A stretch of 64,000 bases of DNA from Aeromicrobium sp. Leaf245 (lineage in GTDB: Bacteria > Actinomycetota > Actinomycetes > Propionibacteriales > Nocardioidaceae). The translations under genes and the position numbers were made by a program. Below, in pieces: positions 33,595 through 40,932 of the stretch. The stretch is taken from contig NZ_OW824151.1 in NCBI RefSeq assembly GCF_942548115.1, positions 2,728,001 through 2,792,000 of the forward strand, read 5' to 3'. The notes below the pieces were generated by a model. It did not search any database, had not been told where the DNA came from, and was given only the letters and a program-made list of their open reading frames with translations. Position 1 is the stretch's first letter. Every line of letters begins with the position of its first letter.

Positions 33595-34542
33595 GTGACC
33601 ACGCCCCAGACCGGTGGAGAGCCCAGCCTCCCCGAGGACGCCGCGCCCGGCCCGGCGCAGGACGCCGTCGCGCTGCTGCTCGACCAGTGCGCACGGACGT
33701 CGGCAGGACGACACACCGATCCCGCGCTCGTGGCCGCCGTCGTGGGCGTCGAGCGAGTGGCGGACCTCGTCGGGTCCCGCGACACGCAGACGCTGCGTGC
33801 CGCCGTGACGGACGGTCTGGCGGGGCCGCGGGACTCCGACCTCGGTGCGCTCCTGGTCCAGCTCCGACAGTCGATCGCCCTGGCACTCTCCAGGCCCGGC
33901 CCCGACTGGAAGGCGGACGCGACGGTGCTCAATCCCGCCACGGGCGGCCATCACGTCGCCACCGACCTGGACGTGCTCCGCACCGCGACCCGGGCCGCGA
34001 CGCTGTCGTACGGAGCAGCTCCCTACTACCGGGACCGCTACGGTCGCCGCGGCGCGCAGTTCTCGGTCTCGGACTCCGCCTGGATCGCCCACCTGGCCGA
34101 TGCGCCGCGCGAGACGGCGGCGCACCAGGTGACCTGGCTCAGCACCATGCTGACCCACCGCGGCATGCCGACCTGGCTCATGGAGCGCCACCTCGCGACG
34201 ATGGTCGACCAGCTCGGCGGGGCGGGGCTCGCGGTCGGCGCCCTCCCCCACGCGCTCACCGTGCTCGCGGCCCGTCGACGAGCCGCGGTGGACGACGACC
34301 TGCTGGAGCAGGCGGAGACCTGGGTCCGGGAGACCGTGGTCGCACCGCCGACGGCACCGACCGGGCGGCTGGTCGCGGCGGCCGTGGCCGACGTCCGGTC
34401 CGGCGTCGCCCCCAGCTCCGCTCCCCTGATGGACTGGCTGACCCACGAGGACCGCGCGGACACGGCCGACGCCTCCGCCCTGCGCGTCGTCCACGACAGG
34501 GTCGCGGCTGCTGCCGGGACGAGAACAGGAGAACACCCATGA
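33595..34542 (+). CDS. hypothetical protein in operon with DUF2470 gene
   Basis: A 315-residue soluble, helical protein from GTG 33595. I do not recognise it. Visible landmarks: an acidic/Pro N-terminus, VGVERVADLVGSRDTQTL, AAPYYRDRYGRRGAQFSVSDSAWIAHLAD, and HQVTWLSTMLTHRGMPTWLMERHLATMVDQLGGAG-like region rich in Met, Trp and His (around residues 180-215). It overlaps the DUF2470 gene by 4 nt (ATGA). DUF2470 domains occur in haem-related proteins, so a redox or haem link is possible but unproven. Confidence 0.65.
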   Translation: MTTPQTGGEPSLPEDAAPGPAQDAVALLLDQCARTSAGRHTDPALVAAVVGVERVADLVGSRDTQTLRAAVTDGLAGPRDSDLGALLVQLRQSIALALSRPGPDWKADATVLNPATGGHHVATDLDVLRTATRAATLSYGAAPYYRDRYGRRGAQFSVSDSAWIAHLADAPRETAAHQVTWLSTMLTHRGMPTWLMERHLATMVDQLGGAGLAVGALPHALTVLAARRRAAVDDDLLEQAETWVRETVVAPPTAPTGRLVAAAVADVRSGVAPSSAPLMDWLTHEDRADTADASALRVVHDRVAAAAGTRTGEHP

Positions 34543-34823
34543 CCGCCTTCGGACCCGAGGTCGTGGCAGCGGTGCTCGAGCACATGAACGCCGACCACCG
34601 CGACGACAGCCTCACCATCGTGCAGGGCCACGCCGTCCGGCGCGCGACGTCGGCGACCATGACCGGGCTCGACGCCGACGGAGGCGACTGGAGCGCGGTG
34701 GTCGACGGCGTGCCCGTTCCGGTGAGGGTCCCCTGGACCGAGCGCGCGGTCGAGCGTGCGGACCTGCGACGCGAGATCGTGCGTCTGCACGACGCAGCAC
34801 GCGAGCGGCTCGACGCCGGCTGA
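34539..34823 (+). CDS. DUF2470 domain-containing protein
   Basis: A 94-residue protein consisting of one DUF2470 domain. It starts MTAFGPEVVAAVLEHMNADHRDDSLTI, where the HMNADHRDD segment is the family hallmark, and continues with TGLDADGGDWSAV. DUF2470 domains are found at the C-terminus of HugZ-type haem-utilisation proteins; here the domain stands alone. Its ATG overlaps the stop of the preceding unknown gene, so the two likely act together. Confidence 0.85.
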   Translation: MTAFGPEVVAAVLEHMNADHRDDSLTIVQGHAVRRATSATMTGLDADGGDWSAVVDGVPVPVRVPWTERAVERADLRREIVRLHDAARERLDAG

Positions 34824-34847
34824 GCCGTGGTGGGGCAGGATCGGGCC

Positions 34848-36383
34848 GTGGACATCCGACCCGAGCTGCTGGAGCTGCTGGCCCGACGCGCCCTCACCGA
34901 GGACGCGGCACGCCCCGAGGCGGTGGAGCGGCTGCACGCGCGCGGCGGGCGCACGGCCCGCGAGAACGTGGCCGCCCTCGTCGACCCCGGCAGCTTCGTG
35001 GAGTACGGCCGCTTCGTCACGGCGGCGCAGAGCGACCGCCGCAGCGACGACGACCTGCTCGACCGCACCGTCGCCGACGGGATCGTCGGCGGTCTCGCCA
35101 CGATTGACGGCCGAGCCTGCGCCGTGCTGTCCTACGACTACCTCGTGATGGCCGGCACCCAGGGGATGCGCGGCCACGCCAAGACGGACCGGCTCCTCGA
35201 CGTCGTCGCCCGGCTCGGCCTGCCGACGGTCTTCTTCGCCTCGGGCGGCGGGGGCCGGCCGGGCGACACCGACATCCCCCTGGTCTCCGCGCTCGACGTG
35301 ACCACCTTCGCCGCGTGGGCCAGGTTGTCGGGCCGGGTCCCCCGCGTCGCCGTGGTCGACGACAACTGCTTCGCCGGCAACGCCGTGGTGGCGGGCTGCG
35401 CCGACCTGGTGGTCGCCACGTCCCGCGCATCCCTGGGGATGGGCGGTCCGGCGATGATCTCCGGCGGTGGCCTCGGCGAGGTGGCCGCGGCCGACGTCGG
35501 CCCCCTCGACGTGATGACGGCGAACGGGGTGGTCGACGTCGTGGCCGACGACGACGAGGCGGCCGAGGTGGCTCGCGACCTCCTGGGCTACTTCCTGGGT
35601 CCCCGCGAGGACTGGTCCGCCGCAGACCAGACCCCGCTGCGGGACGCGGTGCCCGAGGGCGAGCGACGTGCCTACGACCTGGCGCCGATCCTCGAGACGA
35701 TCTTCGACGACGACAGCGTCCTGCCGCTGCGGCCGGGCTTCGCCCCCGAGCTGTGCACGGCGCTGGCCCGCCTGGAGGGGCGCACGGTCGGCGTCCTGGC
35801 CAACGACACGCGGCACGTCGCCGGGGCCGTCACCGCCGACGCCGGCGACAAGGCGGCCCGCTTCCTCCAGCTGTGCGACGCGCACGGGTTCCCGGTCGTC
35901 TCGTTCGTCGACACCCCCGGGATGATGGTCGGCCCCGAGGCCGAGCGCACCGGTCTGGTGCGCCACACGTCGCGGCTCCTGGTGGCCGGGGCGTCGCTGC
36001 AGGTGCCGATGATCGGCGTGGTCCTGCGCCGGGCCTACGGCCTCGGCGCGCAGGCCATGCTCGGCGGAGGACTGCACGAGCCGCTCATGACCGTGGCCTG
36101 GCCCGGAGCCCACCTCGGCGCCATGGGGCTCGAGGGAGCCGTGCGGCTGTCGATGCGCAAGGAGCTCGAGGCCATCGAGGACGAGGCGGAGCGTGAGCGC
36201 ACCGTGCGCGAGCTGACCGCGCTGGCGCAGGCCCACTCCGGAGCCCTGAACGTCGCACGGCACGCCGAGCTCGACGACGTGATCGACCCTGCCGAGACGC
36301 GGGGGTTGCTGGTGCGGCTGGTCGACGCGGCTGTGCGCGACGGACGGCTCGTCGGGTCCGGACGCACCGTCGACACCTGGTGA
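34848..36383 (+). CDS. acyl-CoA carboxylase carboxyltransferase-type protein
   Basis: A 511-residue carboxyltransferase from GTG 34848 (an upstream in-frame GTG at 34827 is possible). It has two crotonase-like halves: LSYDYLVMAGTQGMRGHAKTDRLL, ASGGGGRPGDTD, LGMGGPAMISGGGLGEV in the first; AGDKAARFLQLCDAHGFPVVSFVDTPGMMVG, RRAYGLGAQAMLGGGLHEP in the second. Members accept a carboxyl group from biotin; this one differs from PccB/AccD canonical sets and lacks a neighbouring biotin carboxylase. CAGGAT lies exactly 6 nt before GTG 34848. The acyl substrate is unknown. Confidence 0.85.
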   Translation: MDIRPELLELLARRALTEDAARPEAVERLHARGGRTARENVAALVDPGSFVEYGRFVTAAQSDRRSDDDLLDRTVADGIVGGLATIDGRACAVLSYDYLVMAGTQGMRGHAKTDRLLDVVARLGLPTVFFASGGGGRPGDTDIPLVSALDVTTFAAWARLSGRVPRVAVVDDNCFAGNAVVAGCADLVVATSRASLGMGGPAMISGGGLGEVAAADVGPLDVMTANGVVDVVADDDEAAEVARDLLGYFLGPREDWSAADQTPLRDAVPEGERRAYDLAPILETIFDDDSVLPLRPGFAPELCTALARLEGRTVGVLANDTRHVAGAVTADAGDKAARFLQLCDAHGFPVVSFVDTPGMMVGPEAERTGLVRHTSRLLVAGASLQVPMIGVVLRRAYGLGAQAMLGGGLHEPLMTVAWPGAHLGAMGLEGAVRLSMRKELEAIEDEAERERTVRELTALAQAHSGALNVARHAELDDVIDPAETRGLLVRLVDAAVRDGRLVGSGRTVDTW

Positions 36384-36418
36384 CGGCGGTCGTCGCGGCG
36401 AGCTCGGGTCGAGACCCC

Positions 36419-36449
36419 GGGGCCGACCGGTCCGATGCCGGCCGGCCCC
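36419..36449. terminator. hairpin between convergent carboxyltransferase and rtcB genes
   Basis: GGGGCCGACCGG, 7-nt loop, CCGGCCGGCCCC: a 12-bp stem with one mismatch, centred between convergent stop codons. Confidence 0.5.
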
Positions 36450-36477
36450 CTGCGCTCGCGTCCGCCGGCGGCGTGGC

Positions 36478-37740
36478 TCAGCCCTTCACGCACAGCAGCG
36501 TGGTGAGCCGCGCCTCGACCGACACGAGGTCGGTCTGCGCCGCGATGACGGACTCGAGGTCCTTGTAGGCCGCGGGGATCTCGTCGAGCACCCCCGCGTC
36601 CTTGCGACACTCCACCCCCGACGTCTGGCGGGCCAGGTCGTCGATGGTGAAGGTCTTGCGGGCCCGGGTGCGCGACATCGTGCGTCCCGCCCCGTGCGAG
36701 GCCGAGCAGTAGCTGCGCTCGTCGCCGAGCCCCCGCACGACGTACGACCCCGTCCCCATCGACCCGGGGATGAGCCCCAGGTCGCCGCGGCCTGCCCGGA
36801 TCGCTCCCTTGCGGGTGACGACCAGGTCCACGTCGTCGTACCGCTCCTGCGCCACGTAGTTGTGGTGGCAGGAGATCTCGCGGTCGTACCCGACCTCGCG
36901 GCCGGCGCGACCGAACCAGGTCGAGACGACCTCGCGGACGAGCGCCATCATGACCGCGCGGTTGCGGGCCGCGTAGTCCTGCGCCCAGTACAGGTCGCGC
37001 AGGTACGCGTCCATCTGCGGGGTGCCGGCGAGGAACACCGCGAGGTCGCGGTCGGGCAGGTCCAGGTTGTGGTCCAGACCCTTCGCGGCCGCGATGTGGC
37101 GCTCCGCCAGCTCCTTGCCGATGTTGCGCGACCCGGAGTGCAGCATGAGCCAGACGCGCCCGGTGTCGTCGGACGTCACCTCGATGAAGTGGTTGCCACC
37201 GCCGAGCGTGCCCATCTGCTTCATGGCCTTGGCCTCACGGTCCTGCACCGCGTCGTGGAGCCCGCGGAACCCCGCCCAGAAGCCGCGCCAGTCCCAGGCC
37301 GTCCCGCGCCCGTCCGTGCGTCCCCGGCCGAGGCCGAGGCGGTCGACGTCGGGGGCGACGTCGTGGGCGTGGAACCCGACCGGGACCGCGCGCTCCACCG
37401 CGTGGCGGAGCGACCGGAGGTCCTCGGGGAGGTCCTCGGTGGTCAGGTCGGTGCGGACGGCGGTCATGCCGCAGCCGATGTCGACGCCGACGGCCGCCGG
37501 CGACACCGCGTCACGCATCGCGACGACGGAGCCGACCGTGGCGCCCTTGCCGAGGTGCACGTCGGGCATGACGCGCAGACCGTGCACCCAGGGCAGCCGC
37601 GAGATCGTGCGGAGCTGCTCGAGCGCTGCGGGCTCGACGTCCTGCGGGTCGGCCCACATGAGGGTGTCGGCGACGGCGCCGGGGAGCGTCGTCGGGAATC
37701 CGGAGGCGTCGGCTCCGGGGGTGCTCGTCGTGGTGGTCAT
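36478..37740 (-). CDS. rtcB: RNA-splicing/repair ligase RtcB
   Basis: A 420-residue GTP-dependent RNA ligase joining 3'-phosphate (or 2',3'-cyclic phosphate) and 5'-OH ends. All active-site landmarks are present: MPDVHLGKGATVGSVVA, GVDIGCGMTAV (metal Cys), GTLGGGNHFIEV, LMLHSGSRNIG, ISCHHNYV and CSASHGAGR with the guanylated His. No archease gene is adjacent. The ATG at 37740 has GGAGG upstream. It is the last gene of a minus-strand cluster: WhiB7-like regulator, tRNA-like gene, rtcB. This context suggests RNA repair during translation stress. Confidence 0.95.
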   Translation of the reverse strand: MTTTTSTPGADASGFPTTLPGAVADTLMWADPQDVEPAALEQLRTISRLPWVHGLRVMPDVHLGKGATVGSVVAMRDAVSPAAVGVDIGCGMTAVRTDLTTEDLPEDLRSLRHAVERAVPVGFHAHDVAPDVDRLGLGRGRTDGRGTAWDWRGFWAGFRGLHDAVQDREAKAMKQMGTLGGGNHFIEVTSDDTGRVWLMLHSGSRNIGKELAERHIAAAKGLDHNLDLPDRDLAVFLAGTPQMDAYLRDLYWAQDYAARNRAVMMALVREVVSTWFGRAGREVGYDREISCHHNYVAQERYDDVDLVVTRKGAIRAGRGDLGLIPGSMGTGSYVVRGLGDERSYCSASHGAGRTMSRTRARKTFTIDDLARQTSGVECRKDAGVLDEIPAAYKDLESVIAAQTDLVSVEARLTTLLCVKG

Positions 37741-37796
37741 GGTGGTTCGCCTCCTTCGGCGGTGGTGGTGAGGTGCTGGTGTCCTGCCGGTGGTGC

Positions 37797-37873
37797 TGGT
37801 CTCCCCGGGACGACTCGAACGTCCGACGTCCCGGCTCGCGACCGGGCCCTCTCTCCAGCTGAGGTACGGGGAG
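37797..37873 (-). tRNA. tRNA-like gene with GCG anticodon and C33, CCA encoded
   Basis: A complete cloverleaf can be drawn on the minus strand: acceptor CTCCCCG/CGGGGAG; D-arm CCTC-AGCTGGAGA-GAGG; anticodon stem CCCGG/CCGGG around loop TCGCGAG; variable ACGTC; T-arm GGACG-TTCGAGT-CGTCC; discriminator A and genomic CCA. All stems pair perfectly. Positions 34-36 read GCG (would decode CGC, Arg), with A20-like, C35 and A73 as in tRNA-Arg identity. The near-universal U33 is C33, so normal decoding is doubtful. It lies between a WhiB7-like gene and rtcB, 39 nt and 57 nt away. It may be a functional tRNA, a decoy or a repair substrate. Confidence 0.75.
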
Positions 37874-37890
37874 GTGGCGGGCCGCGACCC

Positions 37891-37913
37891 GACGACGTGG
37901 TGCAGACGTCGTC
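37891..37913 (-). terminator. hairpin overlapping the whiB7-like stop codon
   Basis: GACGACGT, 7-nt loop, ACGTCGTC; perfect 8-bp stem between the regulator and the tRNA-like gene. It may terminate, or act as a processing boundary ahead of the tRNA; no U-tract. Confidence 0.4.
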
Positions 37914-38271
37914 AGGCCGCGGCCGTCTTCCTGGGCCTGCCCCTGGTGGGGACCGCGTCCAGGGGGGTCCCCTCGGCGAGGAGGACACCGCCCCACACGC
38001 CGCTCTCGGCGCGTGCGGTCCCGAGGCCCAGGCAGGTGTCCCTGAGCGCACACGGCGCGCAGACCGCCTGCGCCGCGGCGAGCCGGGCGTCGTCGGTCGG
38101 GAAGAAGAGGTCGGGGTCCTCGTCCTCGCACGCCCACCCCGTGACCCCGTGGCGGGGCGTCGGGTGCGCGAAGGCCGCGACCACGCCGTGCGTGGTCAGG
38201 ACCGACGTCGCTGCGGACTCGGTGCGCAGCGACACGGTCCTGGCCCGTGTCCTGCGGTTCTGTGTCGCCAT
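37912..38271 (-). CDS. WhiB7-like transcriptional regulator (WhiB family with AT-hook)
   Basis: A 119-residue WhiB protein. The cluster cysteines are C48, C71, C74 and C80; the turn GVWGG is at 91-95; and an AT-hook RGRPRK lies at 110-115. The C-terminal AT-hook after GVWGG is the hallmark of WhiB7/WblC, the regulator that activates intrinsic resistance when ribosome-targeting antibiotics stall translation. The N-terminal 40 residues are longer and basic compared with M. tuberculosis WhiB7. GAGGAGG lies 9 nt before the ATG. The long leader contains a promoter, an upstream ORF and an attenuator-like hairpin, matching whiB7 control elsewhere. Downstream on the same strand are a tRNA-like gene and rtcB. 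Confidence 0.88.
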   Translation of the reverse strand: MATQNRRTRARTVSLRTESAATSVLTTHGVVAAFAHPTPRHGVTGWACEDEDPDLFFPTDDARLAAAQAVCAPCALRDTCLGLGTARAESGVWGGVLLAEGTPLDAVPTRGRPRKTAAA

Positions 38272-38370
38272 GTGCTGCCACCTCCTCGGTGGTCTCGGGT
38301 GTCGTTCAACTGTGGGAATGGGGATGGAAGGGGGATGGGGTGTGGGGACGGAGCGGTCCGGACATGCAGA

Positions 38371-38412
38371 AGGGCCGCCCCGGCGAGTCCGTGCGACTCG
38401 TGGAGCGGCCCT
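38371..38412 (-). terminator. attenuator-like hairpin in the whiB7-like leader
   Basis: On the minus strand AGGGCCGC (38412-38405) pairs with GCGGCCCT (38378-38371), enclosing an inner CGAGTC/GACTCG stem (38400-38395 with 38389-38384). It begins about 20 nt after the upstream ORF stop and is followed by CTTCTGC. Ribosome stalling on the uORF could change its folding; that mechanism is inferred from whiB7 in other actinobacteria. Confidence 0.55.
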
Positions 38413-38432
38413 GTGCCGGGTGCGGGTGGCAC

Positions 38433-38573
38433 CTAGGTCACGGGTCGCTCCTGGAGCAGCTCGTCGTTCTCGGGTCGCTGGATGGACGGCATGCCCTTCA
38501 CCACGACGGCAGCACCGAGCACCCGGACGGCCGAGGGGCCGAACGAGCCGTGGCTGCTGCGGTACGTGGTCAT
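38433..38573 (-). CDS. upstream leader peptide (uORF) of the whiB7-like gene
   Basis: A 46-codon ORF from ATG 38573 (AGGA 7 nt upstream) to TAG 38433, reading MTTYRSSHGSFGPSAVRV to the end QERPVT. It lies in the ~350-nt leader of the WhiB7-like gene, between the promoter and the attenuator-like hairpin. In M. tuberculosis and Streptomyces whiB7/wblC leaders, translation of a uORF and a following terminator sense ribosome inhibition; this arrangement is the same in outline. The peptide itself need not be functional. An upstream GTG in the same frame exists but covers the promoter. Confidence 0.6.
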   Translation of the reverse strand: MTTYRSSHGSFGPSAVRVLGAAVVVKGMPSIQRPENDELLQERPVT

Positions 38574-38627
38574 GGAGGGTCCTGGTGCGAGGTGGTCGGT
38601 GCGACGCCCGGGTGAGCGTGCAGGACC

Positions 38628-38657
38628 ACGGTAGAGGTCGGCGTGCACAGCCGCCAA
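38628..38657 (-). promoter_or_regulatory. promoter of the whiB7-like transcript with AT-rich upstream element
   Basis: On the minus strand TTGGCG (38657-38652), 18 bases, TACCGT (38633-38628). TTAAT lies 3 bp upstream of the -35. WhiB7 is known to act with the housekeeping sigma factor at promoters with an AT-rich motif just upstream of the -35, so autoactivation is plausible. Confidence 0.6.
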
Positions 38658-38739
38658 GCGATTAACGCCCCCTACCGACGACACCGTCCGACGACCGGTC
38701 CGTCGGGCCGGGTCGCGCCCCCGCGCCTAGGCTCGAGGC

Positions 38740-39507
38740 ATGGCCACCCTCGTCCTCGTCCGGCACGGTCGCACCACCGCCAACGCCTCGGGGGTGCTCG
38801 CCGGCCGCACGCCCGGCGTGCTCCTCGACGACACGGGCCGCGAGCAGGTGGCGCGCACCGGCGAGAGGCTCGCCGTCGTCCCGCTCGCGTCCGTCGTCTC
38901 CAGCCCCATGGAGCGGTGCCGTCAGACGAGTGCGGCGATCCTCGAGCGGCAGTCCGGCTTCCCCGCCGCGCCCGTCGAGGACGCCATCAGCGAGTGCGAC
39001 TACGGCGACTGGCAGGGGCGACCGCTGAAGGAGCTGGCCAAGGAGCCGTTGTGGTCCACGGTCCAGTCCCACCCGTCCGCCGCCGTCTTTCCCGGCGGTG
39101 AGTCCCTCCCGGCCATGCAGGCGCGTGCGGTCGAAGCCGTGCGGCGGATCGACGCCGAGGTGGAGGCCGAGCACGGCGCGTCCGCGGTGTGGGCCGCCGT
39201 GAGCCACGGAGACCTCATCAAGGCACTGCTGGCCGACGCGCTCGGCATGCACCTGGACCTGTTCCAGCGCATCCAGGTGGACCCCGCCTCGATCTCGATC
39301 GTGCGCTACACCACGTCGCGGCCCTACGTGCTGGCGCAGAACACGCACGCCGGTGACCTGGGATGGCTCGTCCCGAAGAAGCAGGAGACGTCGACCGACG
39401 CGGTGCCCGGCGGGGGTGCCGGGCCCGGCAGCGGGCAGAGCGCGGCCGCCGCTCCCGAGGACCTCGACGACGGTCCCGCCGAGCTGGCCGGGCCCGGCCG
39501 GTCCTGA
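38740..39507 (+). CDS. histidine phosphatase family protein (MSMEG_4193-type phosphomutase)
   Basis: A 255-residue histidine phosphatase. The catalytic motif VLVRHGRTTANA has the nucleophilic His in RHG; a second set is SSPMERCRQTS, ECDYGDWQG and AVSHGDLIKA. The C-terminal ~40 residues are a disordered Gly/Ala/Pro tail. It belongs to the MSMEG_4193 subfamily, which in many actinobacteria sits with a DUF3090 gene and an SCO1664-family gene, exactly as here. The metabolite is unknown. TAGGCT lies 6 nt before ATG 38740, a leaderless pattern. Confidence 0.9.
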   Translation: MATLVLVRHGRTTANASGVLAGRTPGVLLDDTGREQVARTGERLAVVPLASVVSSPMERCRQTSAAILERQSGFPAAPVEDAISECDYGDWQGRPLKELAKEPLWSTVQSHPSAAVFPGGESLPAMQARAVEAVRRIDAEVEAEHGASAVWAAVSHGDLIKALLADALGMHLDLFQRIQVDPASISIVRYTTSRPYVLAQNTHAGDLGWLVPKKQETSTDAVPGGGAGPGSGQSAAAAPEDLDDGPAELAGPGRS

Positions 39508-39556
39508 CGTCGTGCCGCACCCAGCGACGTCTGGGGTCGGACCCTAGAGTGGTGGC

Positions 39557-40117
39557 ATGGCCACCATCGTCCACGGATTCGACTGGCCCGACCGCTTCGT
39601 CGTCGGGACCGTCGGCACCCCCGGCTCCCGCACGTTCTTCCTCCAGGCCCGCTCCGGGGCCGACCTCGTCAGCGTGGCGGTCGAGAAGGAGCAGTCCGCT
39701 GCCCTCGCCGACCGCATCGACGAGGTGCTCGACGAGCTGATGGCCGAGGACGGCAACCCGTTCTCCGTCCCGACCGTGGCGCCCGACGGGCTGGCCGACC
39801 ACGAGCCGCTCGACGAGCCGGTGGCGGAGCAGTTCCGTGCCGGTGCGATGGGGCTGGGCTGGGACCCGTCCACGGCCCAGATCGTGGTCGAGGCCTTCCC
39901 GGTGCTCGACGTCGAGGCCGAGGCCGACGAGGACGGCGTGGTCGAGATCGATCCGCCCGAGGCCCTCGTCGTGCGCATCCCCGTCGGCAGTGCGCGGGCG
40001 TTCGCCAAGCGCACCCGCGAGGTCGTGTCGGCCGGGCGGCCGCTGTGCCCCTTGTGCCAGACGCCGATGGACCCGTCCGCCGACCACGTCTGCGAGCTGC
40101 CCGACGAGTTCCGGTGA
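39557..40117 (+). CDS. DUF3090 (TIGR03847) family protein
   Basis: A 186-residue protein starting MATIVHGFDWPDRFVVGTVGTPGSRTFFLQAR. The C-terminus carries a CPLCQTPMDPSADHVC zinc-ribbon-like pair. This is the conserved DUF3090 protein that accompanies the MSMEG_4193 phosphomutase. Function unknown. TAGAGT lies exactly 6 nt before ATG 39557. Its stop overlaps the following start (GTGA), so it is coupled to the SCO1664-family gene. Confidence 0.9.
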   Translation: MATIVHGFDWPDRFVVGTVGTPGSRTFFLQARSGADLVSVAVEKEQSAALADRIDEVLDELMAEDGNPFSVPTVAPDGLADHEPLDEPVAEQFRAGAMGLGWDPSTAQIVVEAFPVLDVEAEADEDGVVEIDPPEALVVRIPVGSARAFAKRTREVVSAGRPLCPLCQTPMDPSADHVCELPDEFR

Positions 40118-40920
40118 GCGACGCCACCTCCGTGGACGAGCCCTGGGCCGAGGAGTCCGACCTCCTCACCGGTGAGCTGGTGCTCACCGGCCGCGTGATG
40201 CCGGCGTCCAACGCCACCTTCGTGGGCACCATCGGCGACGTCGACGTCGTCTACAAGCCGGTCTCCGGCGAGCAGCCGCTGTGGGACTTCCCCGACGGCA
40301 CGCTCGCGGAGCGCGAGGTCGCCGCCCACCTGGTCTCGGAGGTCACGGGATGGCAGGTCGTCCCGCTCACCTGGCTGCGCGACGGACCGCACGGCCCGGG
40401 CATGGTGCAGCTCTGGCAGACCGTGGACCCCGCGCAGGAGGCGGTCACGATCGTCCCGGCCGGCACGCTGCCCCCGGGCATGCTGCACGTGTTCGACGGG
40501 TACGACGGACGCGACAGGCGTGTCTCGCTCGTCCACGAGGACACCCCCGCCCTGCGGCGCATGGCCGTCCTCGACGTCGTGCTCAACAATGCCGACCGCA
40601 AGGGCGGGCACGTGCTGGAGATGGCCGACGGACACCGGCACGGGATCGACCACGGGCTCACCCTCCACGCCGACCACAAGCTCCGGACGGTCCTCTGGGG
40701 CTGGCTCGGGGAGCCGCTCGGCAAGCAGGAGCTCGACGGCGTCCGGCGCGTGCGCGCGTCGCTCGACGACGAGACCGACGGCCTCGGCGCGGTCCTGTAC
40801 GACCTGCTGAAGGTGGCCGAGGTCGAGGCGCTCGCCGCACGCTGCGACCTCCTGCTGTCCGAGGGCACCCTGCCCGCCCCGTCGGGTCCCATGCCCGCCG
40901 TCCCCTGGCCCCCCTTCTAG
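40114..40920 (+). CDS. SCO1664 family protein (kinase-like fold)
   Basis: A 268-residue protein from GTG 40114, overlapping the DUF3090 stop by 4 nt. Landmarks: LTGELVLTGRVMPASNATFVGTIGDVDVVYKPVSGEQPLWDFPDGTLAEREVAA region opens with a lysine in VYKPVSGE, and VLDVVLNNADRKGGHVLE plus GIDHGLTLHADHKLRTVLWGW resemble the PI3/4-kinase-like catalytic and metal loops (N-x-D and D-H-G). The SCO1664 family is named from genomics; activity is unknown to me. Part of the phosphomutase/DUF3090/SCO1664 trio. Confidence 0.88.
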   Translation: MSDATSVDEPWAEESDLLTGELVLTGRVMPASNATFVGTIGDVDVVYKPVSGEQPLWDFPDGTLAEREVAAHLVSEVTGWQVVPLTWLRDGPHGPGMVQLWQTVDPAQEAVTIVPAGTLPPGMLHVFDGYDGRDRRVSLVHEDTPALRRMAVLDVVLNNADRKGGHVLEMADGHRHGIDHGLTLHADHKLRTVLWGWLGEPLGKQELDGVRRVRASLDDETDGLGAVLYDLLKVAEVEALAARCDLLLSEGTLPAPSGPMPAVPWPPF

Positions 40921-40932
40921 GAGGTGGCTCCC

